A stretch of DNA of 64,000 nt, taken from positions 33,368 through 97,367 of the forward strand of contig NZ_JBJGED010000029.1 in NCBI RefSeq assembly GCF_045062745.1, given 5' to 3'. Within the stretch, counting starts at the first letter, position 1. Every line of letters begins with the position of its first letter. The translations under genes were made by a program, and so were the position numbers. This document shows, one piece after another, positions 8,215 through 17,169 of this stretch. The stretch is from Paenibacillus_AA sp045062745 (GTDB lineage Bacteria > Bacillota > Bacilli > Paenibacillales > NBRC-103111). The notes under the pieces were generated by a model. That model was not told the origin of the DNA. It ran no database searches and was given only the letters and a program-made list of their open reading frames with translations.

Positions 8215-10941
8215 CTATAACAAATCGAGTTCCACAGCGCGGCGGACGGCTGTCCGTCGGTTGTTGACCTCAAGCTTGTCGTAAATGTTCTTGGTATGGG
8301 TCCGCAAGGTGTTAAGGGACACCCTAAGTTCGCGGGCAATTTCCGGGCCGTTCAAGTCGGTTCCGAGCAGACGAAGCACATCACGTTCACGTTCGCTTAA
8401 CGGTTCCATCAGCGGCTTGCTCACAACCTGCTTTCCAGTCGCTCTTACCTCAACATTTCCAAGCGATTCCAATAGGCCGCGGACATAGTTCGGGGCGATC
8501 CCTTGTTTCACGGCCGCTTCCAACAGGGCAGCCATGGGTCGGCCTTCGTCCACGAAGATGCGGATGTAGCCCTCCGGCTCGGCCAGTATTAATGCTCGTT
8601 CCAGGGGCACAAGCGCAGCAGGGATGTCGCCTTGCATATGATAAGCAAGTGCCTGTAAGACGAGGATTTCGATCGCGCATCCCGTCCGCTCGCCTTCTTC
8701 AGCAGCTTGAAGGAGACGCTTCAGAAGTCCCATTACCTCGAGCATGAAGCGGTCTGTACGGTCGCTCTTATACCGGGCCAAGAGCACCCTGGCCAGGGTG
8801 ATGTGCTCGAATTCGCGCTCGTAACAAAGGTCGTCCGCCGCGGACAGACCCTTCTCCCGTGCCCAGTCGAGGGCTTCACCCAACCTTCCCTGCGCGACCC
8901 ACACCCGTGTCTTCAACGCCGATGCAGGACGTACATCGAGGAAAAAGTCGCTCATATACAGGTTCTCTGCCTCATGGAGAAGGTCGAACGCACCGTTCAA
9001 ATCTCCTTGGGCCTCCCGTACTCGAGCCATGGCGACGCGCCAGCGATACGGGTATTGCGGGAAGCCGGTGTGCTCGCCCTGCTCCTTGCTTCTCAACAAA
9101 TACTGCGTGGCGGCATGCAGATCGTCATGCTCCCGACAGAGCTCGCTCATACCTACGTAAATGTCCGCCGTTCCCCGCAGATCAGGTTCGCCATGATCCG
9201 CCGCAAGCTGCAAGCCCCGCTCATACGTACGCATCGCCTCGTGGAGTCGGCCTTGCGCAATCCGTATTTCAGCCAGAGCGATAGCACCATTGATCGCGTC
9301 GGAGATCGCCCCCGCCAGCTGCACGTTAATCATGCCGGCTGCAAACATCCGGCGTGCTTCCTCGAGATCCCCGCTCCTCCATAAGGCGAGTCCCAGTAGT
9401 GCAGTTGCCGCTCCGCGCGGGAGATGGTCGTCCTCAGGCACGAGGTCGAGCACCTGTCGGGCGTATTTCGTAGCGGCTGGCACATCACCCAATACCAAGG
9501 CTAGTCCGGAACGGTACACGGCGATCAAACCCGGGAGACGGCGAAACTCCTCTTCGTCCACGACGACCATCTCGGCCGGCAGGGCTTGCTCCCGCTCACG
9601 CATGTCCGCCGCTGTCTCCAGCCACTGTTCGGCGTCTCGCAGTCGGTTCTCAACGGCGTCTAATTTGCCGCCGGCCAATAACGCCCCGGCATACCAAACG
9701 CTTAGCACAGGCCTGCATCGGACCAGCTCATCGGGGAGCGATTTCAGCCACCCCAGCATTGCAGCCTCCTGTCTGCTCCTGCGCAAGGCTGGTATAGCCA
9801 GCTCAACCAGGTCCGCCGCGCGTGCGAAATCCTCGGCGGCCAGCGCATGGCGGATCGCGTCGTCCGCCGAGCCATGCTGCTCGTACCATAGGCTTGCGCG
9901 CCGATGAAGCGCAGCTACTTGATCGGGCTGATCCGACCTTAAATACGCAGAGAGAACTTCGGCAAAAAGATGATGATAGCGATACCACCTGCGCCTGTCA
10001 TCCAGTGGAACGACAAAAAAGTTGCCTAGCTCCAGGGACTGAAGCAGCGCGACGCCATCCTCACGGCCGGTGACGGCATCGCATAACGGGCCATGCAGCC
10101 GGTCGAGAATGGAGGTCTGAAGCAAGAAGCTTCGGATCGGGTCGGGCTGACGCTGCAGAACCTCTTCGACCAGATAGTCCATAATGTACCGATTGTCTCC
10201 GGCGAATTCCCGAATGAAGGCAGGAATATCTTTGCGCCCCTGCATCGAGAGCGCCGCCAGTTGAAGTCCCGCAATCCAGCCTTCGGTACGCGTCTCCAGG
10301 GCAGTCATTTCGTCTGCCGTAAGACCCAATCCCATAACCTGATTAAGGAATGCGGCCACTTCGCCGAGCGTAAAGCGCAGGTCGGTGTCTCGCAACTCGG
10401 TCAAGAGGCCTTGAGCACGTAACCGGCTTAAGGGAAGCTGCGGATTTTCACGTGTGGCGATGACCAGGTGCATCTGTGGAGGGAGATGCTCGAGCAGGAA
10501 GTTTAAAACATCGTCGATCCATTTGGCATCAATAACATGGTAGTCGTCCAGAACGAGGACAAATTTGTACGGGAGAGCTGAGATTTCATTGAGCAAGATG
10601 GTTAGTATCAATTCGGTTGACGGCGGCTGCGGGGAGTTGAGCGCACTAACCGCGCCTCCTCCAAAATGGTCCTCAATCGTCTGCAGAGCAGCGACAAGGT
10701 GAGTCAGGAAGCGCGTAGAGTCGATATCTCCTTCGTCCAGCGACAACCATGCGACAGGTCGATCACAACCGGCGACCCATTCGCTGACCAGCGTTGTTTT
10801 GCCAAAACCGGCTGAGGCGGAGATGAGGGTCAGCTTGCGGTCGAGACCCTCGTTCAGCCGCTCGATCAGGCGCGGCCTTTGGACAACTCTCGTCCGTGGC
10901 ACGGGGATATACAGTTTGGTGGCCAAAATGGAAATATTCAT
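8215..10941 (-). CDS. LuxR-family regulator of the MalT/LAL type (ATPase, TPR, HTH)
   Basis: 908 residues. The N-terminal STAND ATPase shows Walker A SASAGFGKTT (41-50) and Walker B VLVLDDYH near 125. A long central region of TPR-like helical repeats follows. The LuxR helix-turn-helix is C-terminal (LSERERDVLRLLG to LEVNNRRTAVRRAVE). Such proteins bind an inducer in the helical arm, oligomerise with ATP and activate transcription. The inducer is unknown. It lies directly upstream in map terms of, and on the same strand as, the five-gene membrane/oxidoreductase operon and probably controls it. GAGGATC precedes the ATG. Confidence 0.9.
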   Translation of the reverse strand: MNISILATKLYIPVPRTRVVQRPRLIERLNEGLDRKLTLISASAGFGKTTLVSEWVAGCDRPVAWLSLDEGDIDSTRFLTHLVAALQTIEDHFGGGAVSALNSPQPPSTELILTILLNEISALPYKFVLVLDDYHVIDAKWIDDVLNFLLEHLPPQMHLVIATRENPQLPLSRLRAQGLLTELRDTDLRFTLGEVAAFLNQVMGLGLTADEMTALETRTEGWIAGLQLAALSMQGRKDIPAFIREFAGDNRYIMDYLVEEVLQRQPDPIRSFLLQTSILDRLHGPLCDAVTGREDGVALLQSLELGNFFVVPLDDRRRWYRYHHLFAEVLSAYLRSDQPDQVAALHRRASLWYEQHGSADDAIRHALAAEDFARAADLVELAIPALRRSRQEAAMLGWLKSLPDELVRCRPVLSVWYAGALLAGGKLDAVENRLRDAEQWLETAADMREREQALPAEMVVVDEEEFRRLPGLIAVYRSGLALVLGDVPAATKYARQVLDLVPEDDHLPRGAATALLGLALWRSGDLEEARRMFAAGMINVQLAGAISDAINGAIALAEIRIAQGRLHEAMRTYERGLQLAADHGEPDLRGTADIYVGMSELCREHDDLHAATQYLLRSKEQGEHTGFPQYPYRWRVAMARVREAQGDLNGAFDLLHEAENLYMSDFFLDVRPASALKTRVWVAQGRLGEALDWAREKGLSAADDLCYEREFEHITLARVLLARYKSDRTDRFMLEVMGLLKRLLQAAEEGERTGCAIEILVLQALAYHMQGDIPAALVPLERALILAEPEGYIRIFVDEGRPMAALLEAAVKQGIAPNYVRGLLESLGNVEVRATGKQVVSKPLMEPLSERERDVLRLLGTDLNGPEIARELRVSLNTLRTHTKNIYDKLEVNNRRTAVRRAVELDLL

Positions 10942-10992
10942 CGATTGATCCTCATCGGTTATTTCGTACCGGAAGAAAGGAACTTAAGTAAG

Positions 10993-11046
10993 CAAAAAGG
11001 GTTTCAGTAAGCCCATTTAAAACCTAAGGCTTCCCAAAACCCTTTT
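10993..11046 (-). terminator. Terminator downstream of tRNA-Leu
   Basis: Outer stem AAAAGGGTTT/AAACCCTTTT closes a long loop that holds an inner AAGCC/GGCTT stem. On the minus strand it ends in CCCTTTTTG, just after the tRNA 3' end. Confidence 0.65.
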
Positions 11047-11060
11047 AAATACTGCTCTGA

Positions 11061-11144
11061 TGCGGTCGAGAGGACTCGAACCTCCACGGCTGTTACCCCA
11101 CTAGAACCTGAATCTAGCGCGTCTGCCAATTCCGCCACGACCGC
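11061..11144 (-). tRNA. tRNA-Leu (anticodon CAG)
   Basis: 84 nt on the minus strand. The acceptor GCGGTCG pairs with CGACCGC, the D-loop region is GGCGGAATTGGCAGACGC, the anticodon stem CTAGA/TCTAG encloses TTCAGGT (anticodon CAG), there is a class-II long variable arm, and the T-loop is GGTTCGAGTCC. CCA is not encoded. No repeat of its 3' end was seen elsewhere in the window, so there is no evidence of use as an integration site. Confidence 0.95.
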
Positions 11145-11215
11145 GTGTCGTTTGTTGCGGCGACAAGAAATAATATAGCACAGCTCGTCTAACGAAGTCA
11201 ACACTTATTTCAAAA

Positions 11216-11968
11216 TTATTTGTGGGCCTCCCTGACCCGCACATAATCAAGGTACTCCAAGGCGGCTTGGCGGCCTGCTTCGTACACGGTCCGGCCGATC
11301 AAATAGCCGAGCCGGGTGGCGGTGCCGGCATACGCATAGCGGGAGGCGCCACGCTGGGTGGCCGCGACGACGATGGCGTCCGTCGTCGTGCCGGTCGCGA
11401 GTCGGCCGTCCGGCCCCGCCGGGATGCGCAGCTCTTGCAGCAGGGCGGTCTTCGCCTCCGTGGCGGTGATGACGGCATTGACCATAGCCGCGTCCGTCAT
11501 CCAACCGTCGACGAGAACGATGCTGTTGATCGTCCCCGGGTACAGTCGATCTACGTCCACAATGTCGCCGGCCCTGGCGGCGTTGCTGAGGCCTACGGTG
11601 ACCCAGGCGCTGACCGTCAGGTCATCCAGCGCCATCGTTTCGTGGCCTGCATGTTCGACCCAGGCGGCGGTCAGCATGCCGGCGCAGTGCTCCGCCGGAT
11701 AGCCCGTCCGCGACAAGAAGTCCCCCATCTCGCGAGCCGGATCGTCGCTCATGTATGATTTGGGCACCTGCCGGTTTATAATAAAATAACTCGTCTGAAA
11801 CCCGCCTCCCCAGATGGAGGAGTTAAGCGTCCGGAGCGCCGTGTCCGAGGCGATGCAGAGCACCGGTTCGCCGTCATCATGAAGCAGGCCATGCCGGATG
11901 CCTGAGATCGCGCTTAGAAGCTGCAACCGTTCCTCGTGTCGTGGCCCCGGGTTCCCAATACTGGTCAT
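11216..11968 (-). CDS. cbiZ: Adenosylcobinamide amidohydrolase (CbiZ)
   Basis: 250 residues. The CbiZ hallmarks are LNSSIWGGGF, RQVPKSY, GMLTAAWVE, AWVTVGLSNAARAGD, GTINSIVLVDG, LTD-like MTDAAMVNAVITATEAKT and ATGTTTDAIVVA. CbiZ cuts the aminopropanol-linked side chain of adenosylcobinamide to give adenosylcobyric acid, which re-enters cobalamin synthesis, so the gene points to corrinoid salvage. No other cobalamin gene is in view. The start overlaps the stop of a 70-residue gene (ATGA). Confidence 0.9.
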   Translation of the reverse strand: MTSIGNPGPRHEERLQLLSAISGIRHGLLHDDGEPVLCIASDTALRTLNSSIWGGGFQTSYFIINRQVPKSYMSDDPAREMGDFLSRTGYPAEHCAGMLTAAWVEHAGHETMALDDLTVSAWVTVGLSNAARAGDIVDVDRLYPGTINSIVLVDGWMTDAAMVNAVITATEAKTALLQELRIPAGPDGRLATGTTTDAIVVAATQRGASRYAYAGTATRLGYLIGRTVYEAGRQAALEYLDYVRVREAHK

Positions 11969-12177
11969 TCCGCCTCGTCCCGCCCTTGGTTGGCCGGCTG
12001 ATATTTATACTCGCGCGACAGCTTCACGACCCGACGGTTCGGCCTACGCACCATGACCGTATCGTCATCCCAAGCCACGATGAACCCGCGCACGTCATTT
12101 TCCGGCTCCGAATCCCGTACGACGCGAATTTTCGTCCCATTCACCCGATACATATTGAGCTGCTCGTCCGATATCAT
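11965..12177 (-). CDS. Small Sm/SH3-like protein coupled to cbiZ, unknown function
   Basis: 70 residues, predicted beta-rich: YRVNGTKIRVVRD, DVRGFIVAWDDDTVMVRR and RRVVKLSREYKYQP alternate as in small barrel (KOW or Sm-like) folds, but I recognise no family. AAAGGAGTGA precedes the ATG. Its stop overlaps the cbiZ start. The acidic C-terminus (QGRDEAE) looks unstructured. Confidence 0.65.
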   Translation of the reverse strand: MISDEQLNMYRVNGTKIRVVRDSEPENDVRGFIVAWDDDTVMVRRPNRRVVKLSREYKYQPANQGRDEAE

Positions 12178-12205
12178 GGCTGTTCACTCCTTTCAAGCTG
12201 GATAT

Positions 12206-12250
12206 AAAAACGGACAGGATAGAGGAGCCTACGCCGCCTCTCCCTGCCCG
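12206..12250 (-). terminator. Rho-independent terminator
   Basis: On the minus strand CGGGCAGGGAGAGG pairs with CCTCTATCCTGTCCG (two small mismatches) and is followed by TTTTTAT, 15 nt after the stop of the 108-residue gene. Confidence 0.75.
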
Positions 12251-12264
12251 CTCTATGCGGCCAC

Positions 12265-12591
12265 TTATCCAACATGTTCCTTCGTATCGTTCTTCTCGAA
12301 CCAATCGTCCAGCACCTTGCTCGACATGACCCGGCGCTCTATATATTCAACCTGCTGGTCGGTAAAGATCGACTTCCACTCCATAGAAAGCTCGCTGAGC
12401 AGCTTCACGATGGTGAGCAGCTCCGACCACGCCACATATCGCTTATACCAGAAAAACTGAGGATGCTCGATCATGTAAGGATACAAATCGTCAAACTCGG
12501 TGTGCTTGCAGTCGAGAGCCCGTTCAAAATGAACCTTCGCTTCCGATAACTTGGTCATCATGTAATCGGCGGATAGCTGTACATTCCCCAT
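12265..12591 (-). CDS. Hypothetical helical protein
   Basis: 108 residues, predicted mostly helical, with many aromatic residues (HPQFFWYKRYVAWSELL, KVLDDWFEKN); no signal or membrane segment. ATG 12591 follows GAGAGGAGG at good spacing; an ATG eleven codons earlier has no ribosome site. Function not recognised. It is a single-gene transcript ending at the terminator just downstream. Confidence 0.65.
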   Translation of the reverse strand: MGNVQLSADYMMTKLSEAKVHFERALDCKHTEFDDLYPYMIEHPQFFWYKRYVAWSELLTIVKLLSELSMEWKSIFTDQQVEYIERRVMSSKVLDDWFEKNDTKEHVG

Positions 12592-12705
12592 TCCGATCGC
12601 CTCCTCTCTATAGCTCCCTTTCATTATAAATGAAAATGCACACGGAGGAAAGATTCCAATTCATCTCAGAAAGTAGTCCAACTGCAACCGGCGGCCTATC
12701 CACCC

Positions 12706-13275
12706 TTATAAAAACCGGACTTCGCCTTGCTCCAAAGATTGAATCTGCACAAGCGATTCGAGCCGAATGCCGCTCTCGCGGATCGTCCGGGCGCCGGCCT
12801 GGAAGCTCTTCTCGATCACGATGCCGAGCCCGACCAGCGTCGCGCCCGAACGCTCGATGACGCGAATCAGGCCGCGGGCGGCGTCTCCATTGGCGATGAT
12901 GTCGTCGATGAGCAGCACGCGATCCTCGGGACCGAGCACGCTCTTCGAGACAAGAATATCAGTCACGATGCCTTTGGTGAACGACGGGACGCGCTCCGCA
13001 TACACCTCGGTTTCGGTCGTCAACGTCTTCTTCCGGCGGGCAAATACGAGCGGGACCCCGAGCTCCAGAGCGGTGGCAAAGCCCACGGTGATGCCGGACG
13101 ACTCAATCGTTAGCACCTTGGTAATCGAGTCTTCCCGGTACCGCTTGGCGAATTGCTTGCCCATTTCCATGATGAAGGGCGGATCTACCTGATGATTTAA
13201 TATTTTATCCAAGTTCAACACTTGTTGGCTTACGATATTGGCTTCTTGTTGGATGCGTCGCTTCAGTTCTTCCAT
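12706..13275 (-). CDS. xpt: Xanthine phosphoribosyltransferase
   Basis: 189 residues, the normal Xpt length. The PRPP-binding loop is VLLIDDIIANGDAARGL, and LTIESSGITVGFATALELGVP is the base-side region typical of Xpt. The enzyme makes XMP from xanthine and PRPP in purine salvage. ATG 13275 follows TAGGAGG; the longer frame upstream is spurious. In Bacillus, xpt is followed by pbuX and preceded by a guanine riboswitch; neither is visible here. Confidence 0.92.
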   Translation of the reverse strand: MEELKRRIQQEANIVSQQVLNLDKILNHQVDPPFIMEMGKQFAKRYREDSITKVLTIESSGITVGFATALELGVPLVFARRKKTLTTETEVYAERVPSFTKGIVTDILVSKSVLGPEDRVLLIDDIIANGDAARGLIRVIERSGATLVGLGIVIEKSFQAGARTIRESGIRLESLVQIQSLEQGEVRFL

Positions 13276-13609
13276 GAGATTCCTCCTAAGGCGTTTCCTT
13301 TCCGTTAAGGTACCACATTCGCCGAAGAACATTCAAGGGGAGCCATACCTGGAAACGTAAAAAAATCCCGAAAGGATGCAACTATTTCCCAGGTCGATTC
13401 GTCTTAGTAAGTAGAAGCAAGAAAACAATGGTATTGGCAGCGATTGGAAGAACCTTCAGGCAAGAGATGGCGGTTGGGACGCCGAAACAAGCGGATTTGG
13501 GGGCAATTGGGCTTTGTCTGGATAGGCCCGGGAACGGTATGATGGGATTGTTTGCACAACATCTATCCAATAGACAAAGAGAAGCTTGAACCGGAGAAGG
13601 AGAAACGCT
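13276..13609. other. Divergent intergenic region between xpt and a lipoprotein gene
   Basis: 334 nt without a supported gene. A purine-riboswitch core (TATAA, TATGG, CTACC) is not present. On the minus strand a very short stem ATCC/GGAT followed by seven T lies at about 13360-13372, too weak to call an attenuator. A possible plus-strand promoter is TTGTCT (13514-13519), 18 nt, TATGAT (13538-13543). Confidence 0.5.
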
Positions 13610-14362
13610 ATGAGAAACAAACCTGTTGTGCATGGGGTACTCGCAATCGCGCTCGTCACCCTGTCGGCTGTCGCCAGCGGCTGCAGCGGCACGTCGAAGC
13701 CGGGAGAGGCCAGTCCGGTCCCTACGCAGGAGCCGGGGGTGAAGCTCGGCGTAACGGCCACGCCCCCCGCGATCGCGCAGCCATCCGATCAAGGTCCGGC
13801 GAAGCCGGGAGGGACCGGCGGGACGGACGAGGCGCACGGCGACATTCAGACCGCTTCCAGCGGCGGAGGCAGCCAAGCGGACAACAGTCAGGCGGCCGGG
13901 AAGAACGTTACGGCCTCCTCGGACTCGACGACGCCGGAGGATAAGGCGACTCCTCCGCCTGTAGAAGGGTACACGGTGAAGAAGCCGTCGCTGATGGGCA
14001 TTACGCTTGCGGACACGACGGCCTCCGTCACGCTCAGGCTGGGCAAGCCGGAGAACGAGTACACGATGGAAGATGAGACGGATCCGATCGTGGCGTACGA
14101 GTACCGCGGATTCATCGTCGGCTTCAGCAAGGCGAAGCTCGTGCAGTTCGTGGAGATTACGAGCGGCGAGGTCAATCCGGGGCTGAACGGCTTCAAGCTC
14201 GGCCAGTCTGCGAAAGAAGCGGTGGACGCCCTCGGCAAGCCGGACGCGAGCACGAAGTACGCGCTCTCCTACAAGAGCGCCGGGACGATCCTGAAGCTGG
14301 ACGTCGATCCCGTCTCGCAGAATGTGCTGTCCATCAAGCTGTATGCCGACCAGAAAGCTTAA
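13610..14362 (+). CDS. Secreted lipoprotein with DUF4309-like repeats
   Basis: 250 residues. A signal sequence ends in a lipobox-like ASGC (Cys about 26). A ~90-residue Pro/Ser/Gly-rich linker follows, then a compact C-terminal domain with two similar halves: GITLADTTASVTLRLGKP and GFKLGQSAKEAVDALGKP. This layout resembles DUF4309/SmpA-like small domains. It should be anchored outside the membrane; its role is unknown. ATG 13610 has GAAGGAG upstream. Confidence 0.75.
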   Translation: MRNKPVVHGVLAIALVTLSAVASGCSGTSKPGEASPVPTQEPGVKLGVTATPPAIAQPSDQGPAKPGGTGGTDEAHGDIQTASSGGGSQADNSQAAGKNVTASSDSTTPEDKATPPPVEGYTVKKPSLMGITLADTTASVTLRLGKPENEYTMEDETDPIVAYEYRGFIVGFSKAKLVQFVEITSGEVNPGLNGFKLGQSAKEAVDALGKPDASTKYALSYKSAGTILKLDVDPVSQNVLSIKLYADQKA

Positions 14363-14391
14363 TTCGAGTTCCCATAACCGTCAAACAAACT

Positions 14392-14436
14392 AAATCCCTT
14401 GCTGCCTTCCCATCGAAGGTATGCAAGGGATTTTTA
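14392..14436 (+). terminator. Rho-independent terminator
   Basis: AAATCCCTTGC (14392-14402) pairs with GCAAGGGATTT (14423-14433), followed by TTAG; it ends the lipoprotein transcript and may also serve the convergent dedA gene. Confidence 0.8.
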
Positions 14437-14471
14437 GATTTCTAATAACACGGCTTCGATCAGAAGCTTTC

Positions 14472-15092
14472 TTATACGCCGTTTTTTCGCATAGGACCGC
14501 CCTTCTTGCGCAAACGCAAAAATACCAGAACAAGCAGCAGCATCACCCCGATGCCGATCGCGACCCCACGTCCCAAGTAAACGTGAATCATGTTCAGGAC
14601 GGCCTCCCAGTTGTGGCCGATGATTCGTCCGAGCGTGATGAAGCTGAAGCACCACACGAGCGCGCCGCTCCCCGCATAGACGAGGTATAACCAAAACCGC
14701 ATCCTGCTCATGCCGGCCAAGTAACATGTCAATTGACGAACCCCCGGGACGAAATATCCGAAAGAAACGGTCCAGACGCCATACTTCTGGAACCACTTCT
14801 CCGCACGGGCGAGCCGGGCCGGCGTCAAGAGGAACCACTTGCCGTACCGATCCAGGAACGGCTTGCCCACCCGGCGGCCGATCCAGTAGCTGATCACCAT
14901 GCCGGTCATCGTGCCGGCGAAGCACACCGCAATGGATCCGGCCAAGGTTAAGTGGTCAAAGGCGGTTAGAGACCCGATAAACGTCATCAGCGTCTCTTCC
15001 GGGATCGGCAAGCCGATCATGCCAAGAGCTAGAAAGCCAAACAAAGCCATATATCGAAACGTCCAGATCAATTCGAAGATGTAGGAAAGCAC
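14472..15092 (-). CDS. DedA-family membrane protein
   Basis: 206 residues, four to six hydrophobic segments. Typical DedA features are LGMIGLPIPEETLM near the N-terminus and FGYFVPGVRQLTCYLAGMSRM in the second half (the FxRxxPGxR-like motif, with Arg before PG replaced by Val). DedA proteins are proton-dependent and linked to undecaprenyl-phosphate or phospholipid flipping. Start is GTG 15092 after GGGAGCG. It is convergent with the lipoprotein gene. Confidence 0.88.
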   Translation of the reverse strand: MLSYIFELIWTFRYMALFGFLALGMIGLPIPEETLMTFIGSLTAFDHLTLAGSIAVCFAGTMTGMVISYWIGRRVGKPFLDRYGKWFLLTPARLARAEKWFQKYGVWTVSFGYFVPGVRQLTCYLAGMSRMRFWLYLVYAGSGALVWCFSFITLGRIIGHNWEAVLNMIHVYLGRGVAIGIGVMLLLVLVFLRLRKKGGPMRKNGV

Positions 15093-15255
15093 GGCAGCAC
15101 GCTCCCTTTTGCGGGATCATCTTGCCCGTATTATAAAAGATCGGCCGAGGTTGTGCAAACCGGTCGCCGGAAATATGATCTTTTTTCCCCCTTTCCTTCA
15201 TAACTTGTACAGTAGCCAAGCTACCAAATCAAGAGTGAAGGACGTGCATGCCGCG

Positions 15256-16299
15256 ATGAAAGCATGGGGAACCGTCTTGCAAATCGCCTTTACATATATT
15301 GGAACGATCGTAGGCGCGGGATTCGCGACCGGGCAAGAAATTTTGCAGTTCTTCAGCCGGTACGGCTGGATGGCCACGATTACGATCACCCTCGCCGGAC
15401 TGCTGTTCATCTGGCTCGGCACGAAGGTCATGCTGCTCGCAAATCAGATCAAGGCGAGCTCCTACGAGGACTTGAACCGGTATTTGTTCGGCCCGCGGCT
15501 CGGCAATGCGTTCAGCCTCTTCTCTCTGGTCGTTCTGTTCGGCATCAATGCCGTCATGCTGGCCGGAGCCGGCTCCGTGTTCCGGGAGCATTTCAATCTG
15601 CCGTATCAATACGGACTTCTCTTCACGCTGCTGCTGGCATATGGGGTCATAACGGGCGGACTGAAAGCACTCATGGCCGTGAACAGCCTGGTCGTCCCGA
15701 TGATGTTCCTGTTCAGCATCCTGATGGTGACCGCCGCCATCGGTTCTCCCAATGCGGGTAACTGGCTGACGTGGTCGAGCGATTACAACCCGGTCCGAAT
15801 ATGGACGGCCCCTCTGCTCTACGTGGCGTTCAACCTGGCGACCGCGCAGGCCGTACTCGTCCCGCTCGGTGCCGCGACGAAAAACCCGCACCTCCTGAAG
15901 AAGGGCGGGTGGTTGGGCGGCATCGGCATCAGCCTGATGCTGCTGGGCGGGCATTTCGCCCTCTCCTCGCAAATGCCGGGTATCGCCCAGTTCGAAATTC
16001 CGATGTCCCATCTGATCGGCCGGCTCGGCCACGGCGTTCAGCTCGCGTTCATCGCGGTGATCTTCGGGGAAATCTTCACCACCCTGATCGCGAACGTGTA
16101 CGGCCTGACGCTTCAGCTCCGACAGCGTACAAGCTTCTCCTACAACGGCATCGTCCTGTCCATCTTGCTCGCGAGCTACGTGGTTGGCCAGATCGGGTTC
16201 AGCACGCTGCTGTCGACGTTATACCCGCTGTTCGGCGTGATAAGCATGCTCTGGTTCGTCCGCATGATCCATCCGCGCGGTACGGCTCCCCCGATGTAG
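15256..16299 (+). CDS. YkvI-like membrane transporter (LeuT-fold type)
   Basis: 348 residues, about ten transmembrane segments. The N-terminal IAFTYIGTIVGAGFATGQEI with its unwound Gly-rich helix 1 is characteristic of the YkvI family. The substrate is unknown; related proteins are secondary transporters. ATG 15256 is chosen because family members begin just before helix 1; GAAGGA lies about 13 nt upstream, rather far. Its last 81 nt overlap the convergent 151-residue gene. Confidence 0.82.
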   Translation: MKAWGTVLQIAFTYIGTIVGAGFATGQEILQFFSRYGWMATITITLAGLLFIWLGTKVMLLANQIKASSYEDLNRYLFGPRLGNAFSLFSLVVLFGINAVMLAGAGSVFREHFNLPYQYGLLFTLLLAYGVITGGLKALMAVNSLVVPMMFLFSILMVTAAIGSPNAGNWLTWSSDYNPVRIWTAPLLYVAFNLATAQAVLVPLGAATKNPHLLKKGGWLGGIGISLMLLGGHFALSSQMPGIAQFEIPMSHLIGRLGHGVQLAFIAVIFGEIFTTLIANVYGLTLQLRQRTSFSYNGIVLSILLASYVVGQIGFSTLLSTLYPLFGVISMLWFVRMIHPRGTAPPM

Positions 16300-16674
16300 C
16301 CGAATGAGCGTCGCGATGCGGATGAAGGAGAACAGCATTCCCAGTAGGCAAAAGATAAAGCCGCACAGCAAGTACCCGTAGTGATATGGGGGGAACTGCT
16401 CCCGATCGCGGGCAACGGCCAGCAGGTCGGTGAACAGGAACACGGCGCCTACGCCGAACAGCAGGATGACCGCATAGTCCCACACCATCCAGCCCTTCAG
16501 CAAAGGGGTCAAGGACCCGGTCTTCGCCGCTGCTGCCGCATCATCGCTCGAATCCGATTCCGGCGGCGCTTGCTTCGCCTTGCGCTCCATATAGAACGAC
16601 CAGGCCGTGAACAAGGCGGCGCCCGTAACGAACAAGCCGATCAAACTTCCGAATATCGCCAAACCCGTATACAT
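16219..16674 (-). CDS. Membrane protein of unknown function
   Basis: 151 residues with hydrophobic segments near 5-27, 63-85 and 97-118, and an acidic/Ala linker (PPESDSSDDAAAAAK). AAGGAGGG precedes the ATG. The C-terminal ~27 residues are read from sequence shared with the YkvI-like gene on the other strand. No family recognised. Confidence 0.6.
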   Translation of the reverse strand: MYTGLAIFGSLIGLFVTGAALFTAWSFYMERKAKQAPPESDSSDDAAAAAKTGSLTPLLKGWMVWDYAVILLFGVGAVFLFTDLLAVARDREQFPPYHYGYLLCGFIFCLLGMLFSFIRIATLIRLHRGSRTARMDHADEPEHAYHAEQRV

Positions 16675-16758
16675 CTATGTCCCTCCTTTTCCTTGTACAA
16701 TGTGAACTTATGCTCGGTCGGCCAATCCCATTCCTGTCCATACGCCCCAGGAAACCGA

Positions 16759-17097
16759 TCAGCCCAAGTAAAAGACGAGCAGCCAAGTCAAAAAGAAGGC
16801 GACGGGCGGAAGCGCCCAAAGTGCGGCGTATCCTATACGGTCCGGCCAATCGGGAATCGGCCTCATGATCGTCCGGGTCATGAACCGATCCCAGAACGTG
16901 GAGCCCGGCCCGTCGTAATCGGGACGGGGGGCCAAGCCCTTCCGGTGCTCGCCGAGCTCCATCCGGCCCCGCTTCCATCCGACTTGATATGTAATTTCCC
17001 GTTTCAGCGGTTTGTTGTCCTCCTGCACCCGGCACTCCTCCTGATACGGTTTTAACGAATATGATCGGCCTGTAGCCAATTCATGGATTGCTCTCAT
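16759..17097 (-). CDS. Hypothetical protein with a C-terminal membrane anchor
   Basis: 112 residues. A charged soluble part (KPYQEECRVQEDNKPLKREI) precedes one C-terminal hydrophobic helix (about 88-110). GGGGAGGTG stands before ATG 17097; the longer upstream frame has none. It lies 84 nt upstream of the preceding membrane gene on the same strand, so the two may be co-transcribed. Confidence 0.6.
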   Translation of the reverse strand: MRAIHELATGRSYSLKPYQEECRVQEDNKPLKREITYQVGWKRGRMELGEHRKGLAPRPDYDGPGSTFWDRFMTRTIMRPIPDWPDRIGYAALWALPPVAFFLTWLLVFYLG

Positions 17098-17169
17098 TGT
17101 ACTACACCTCCCCGGCGAATTGTAGTATGATACGAGTGGTTCTAAGCCTTCAAGAGAGAGGATCCGGAC

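Noticed and set aside
11061..11144. tRNA-Leu as an integration site for the accessory-looking region at 2.7-10.9 kb
   Set aside because: No integrase gene and no repeat of the tRNA 3' end were seen in the window.
13276..13609. Guanine riboswitch before xpt
   Set aside because: Searched for the conserved TATAA/TATGG/CTACC core on the minus strand; not present, and only a 4-bp stem with T-run was found.
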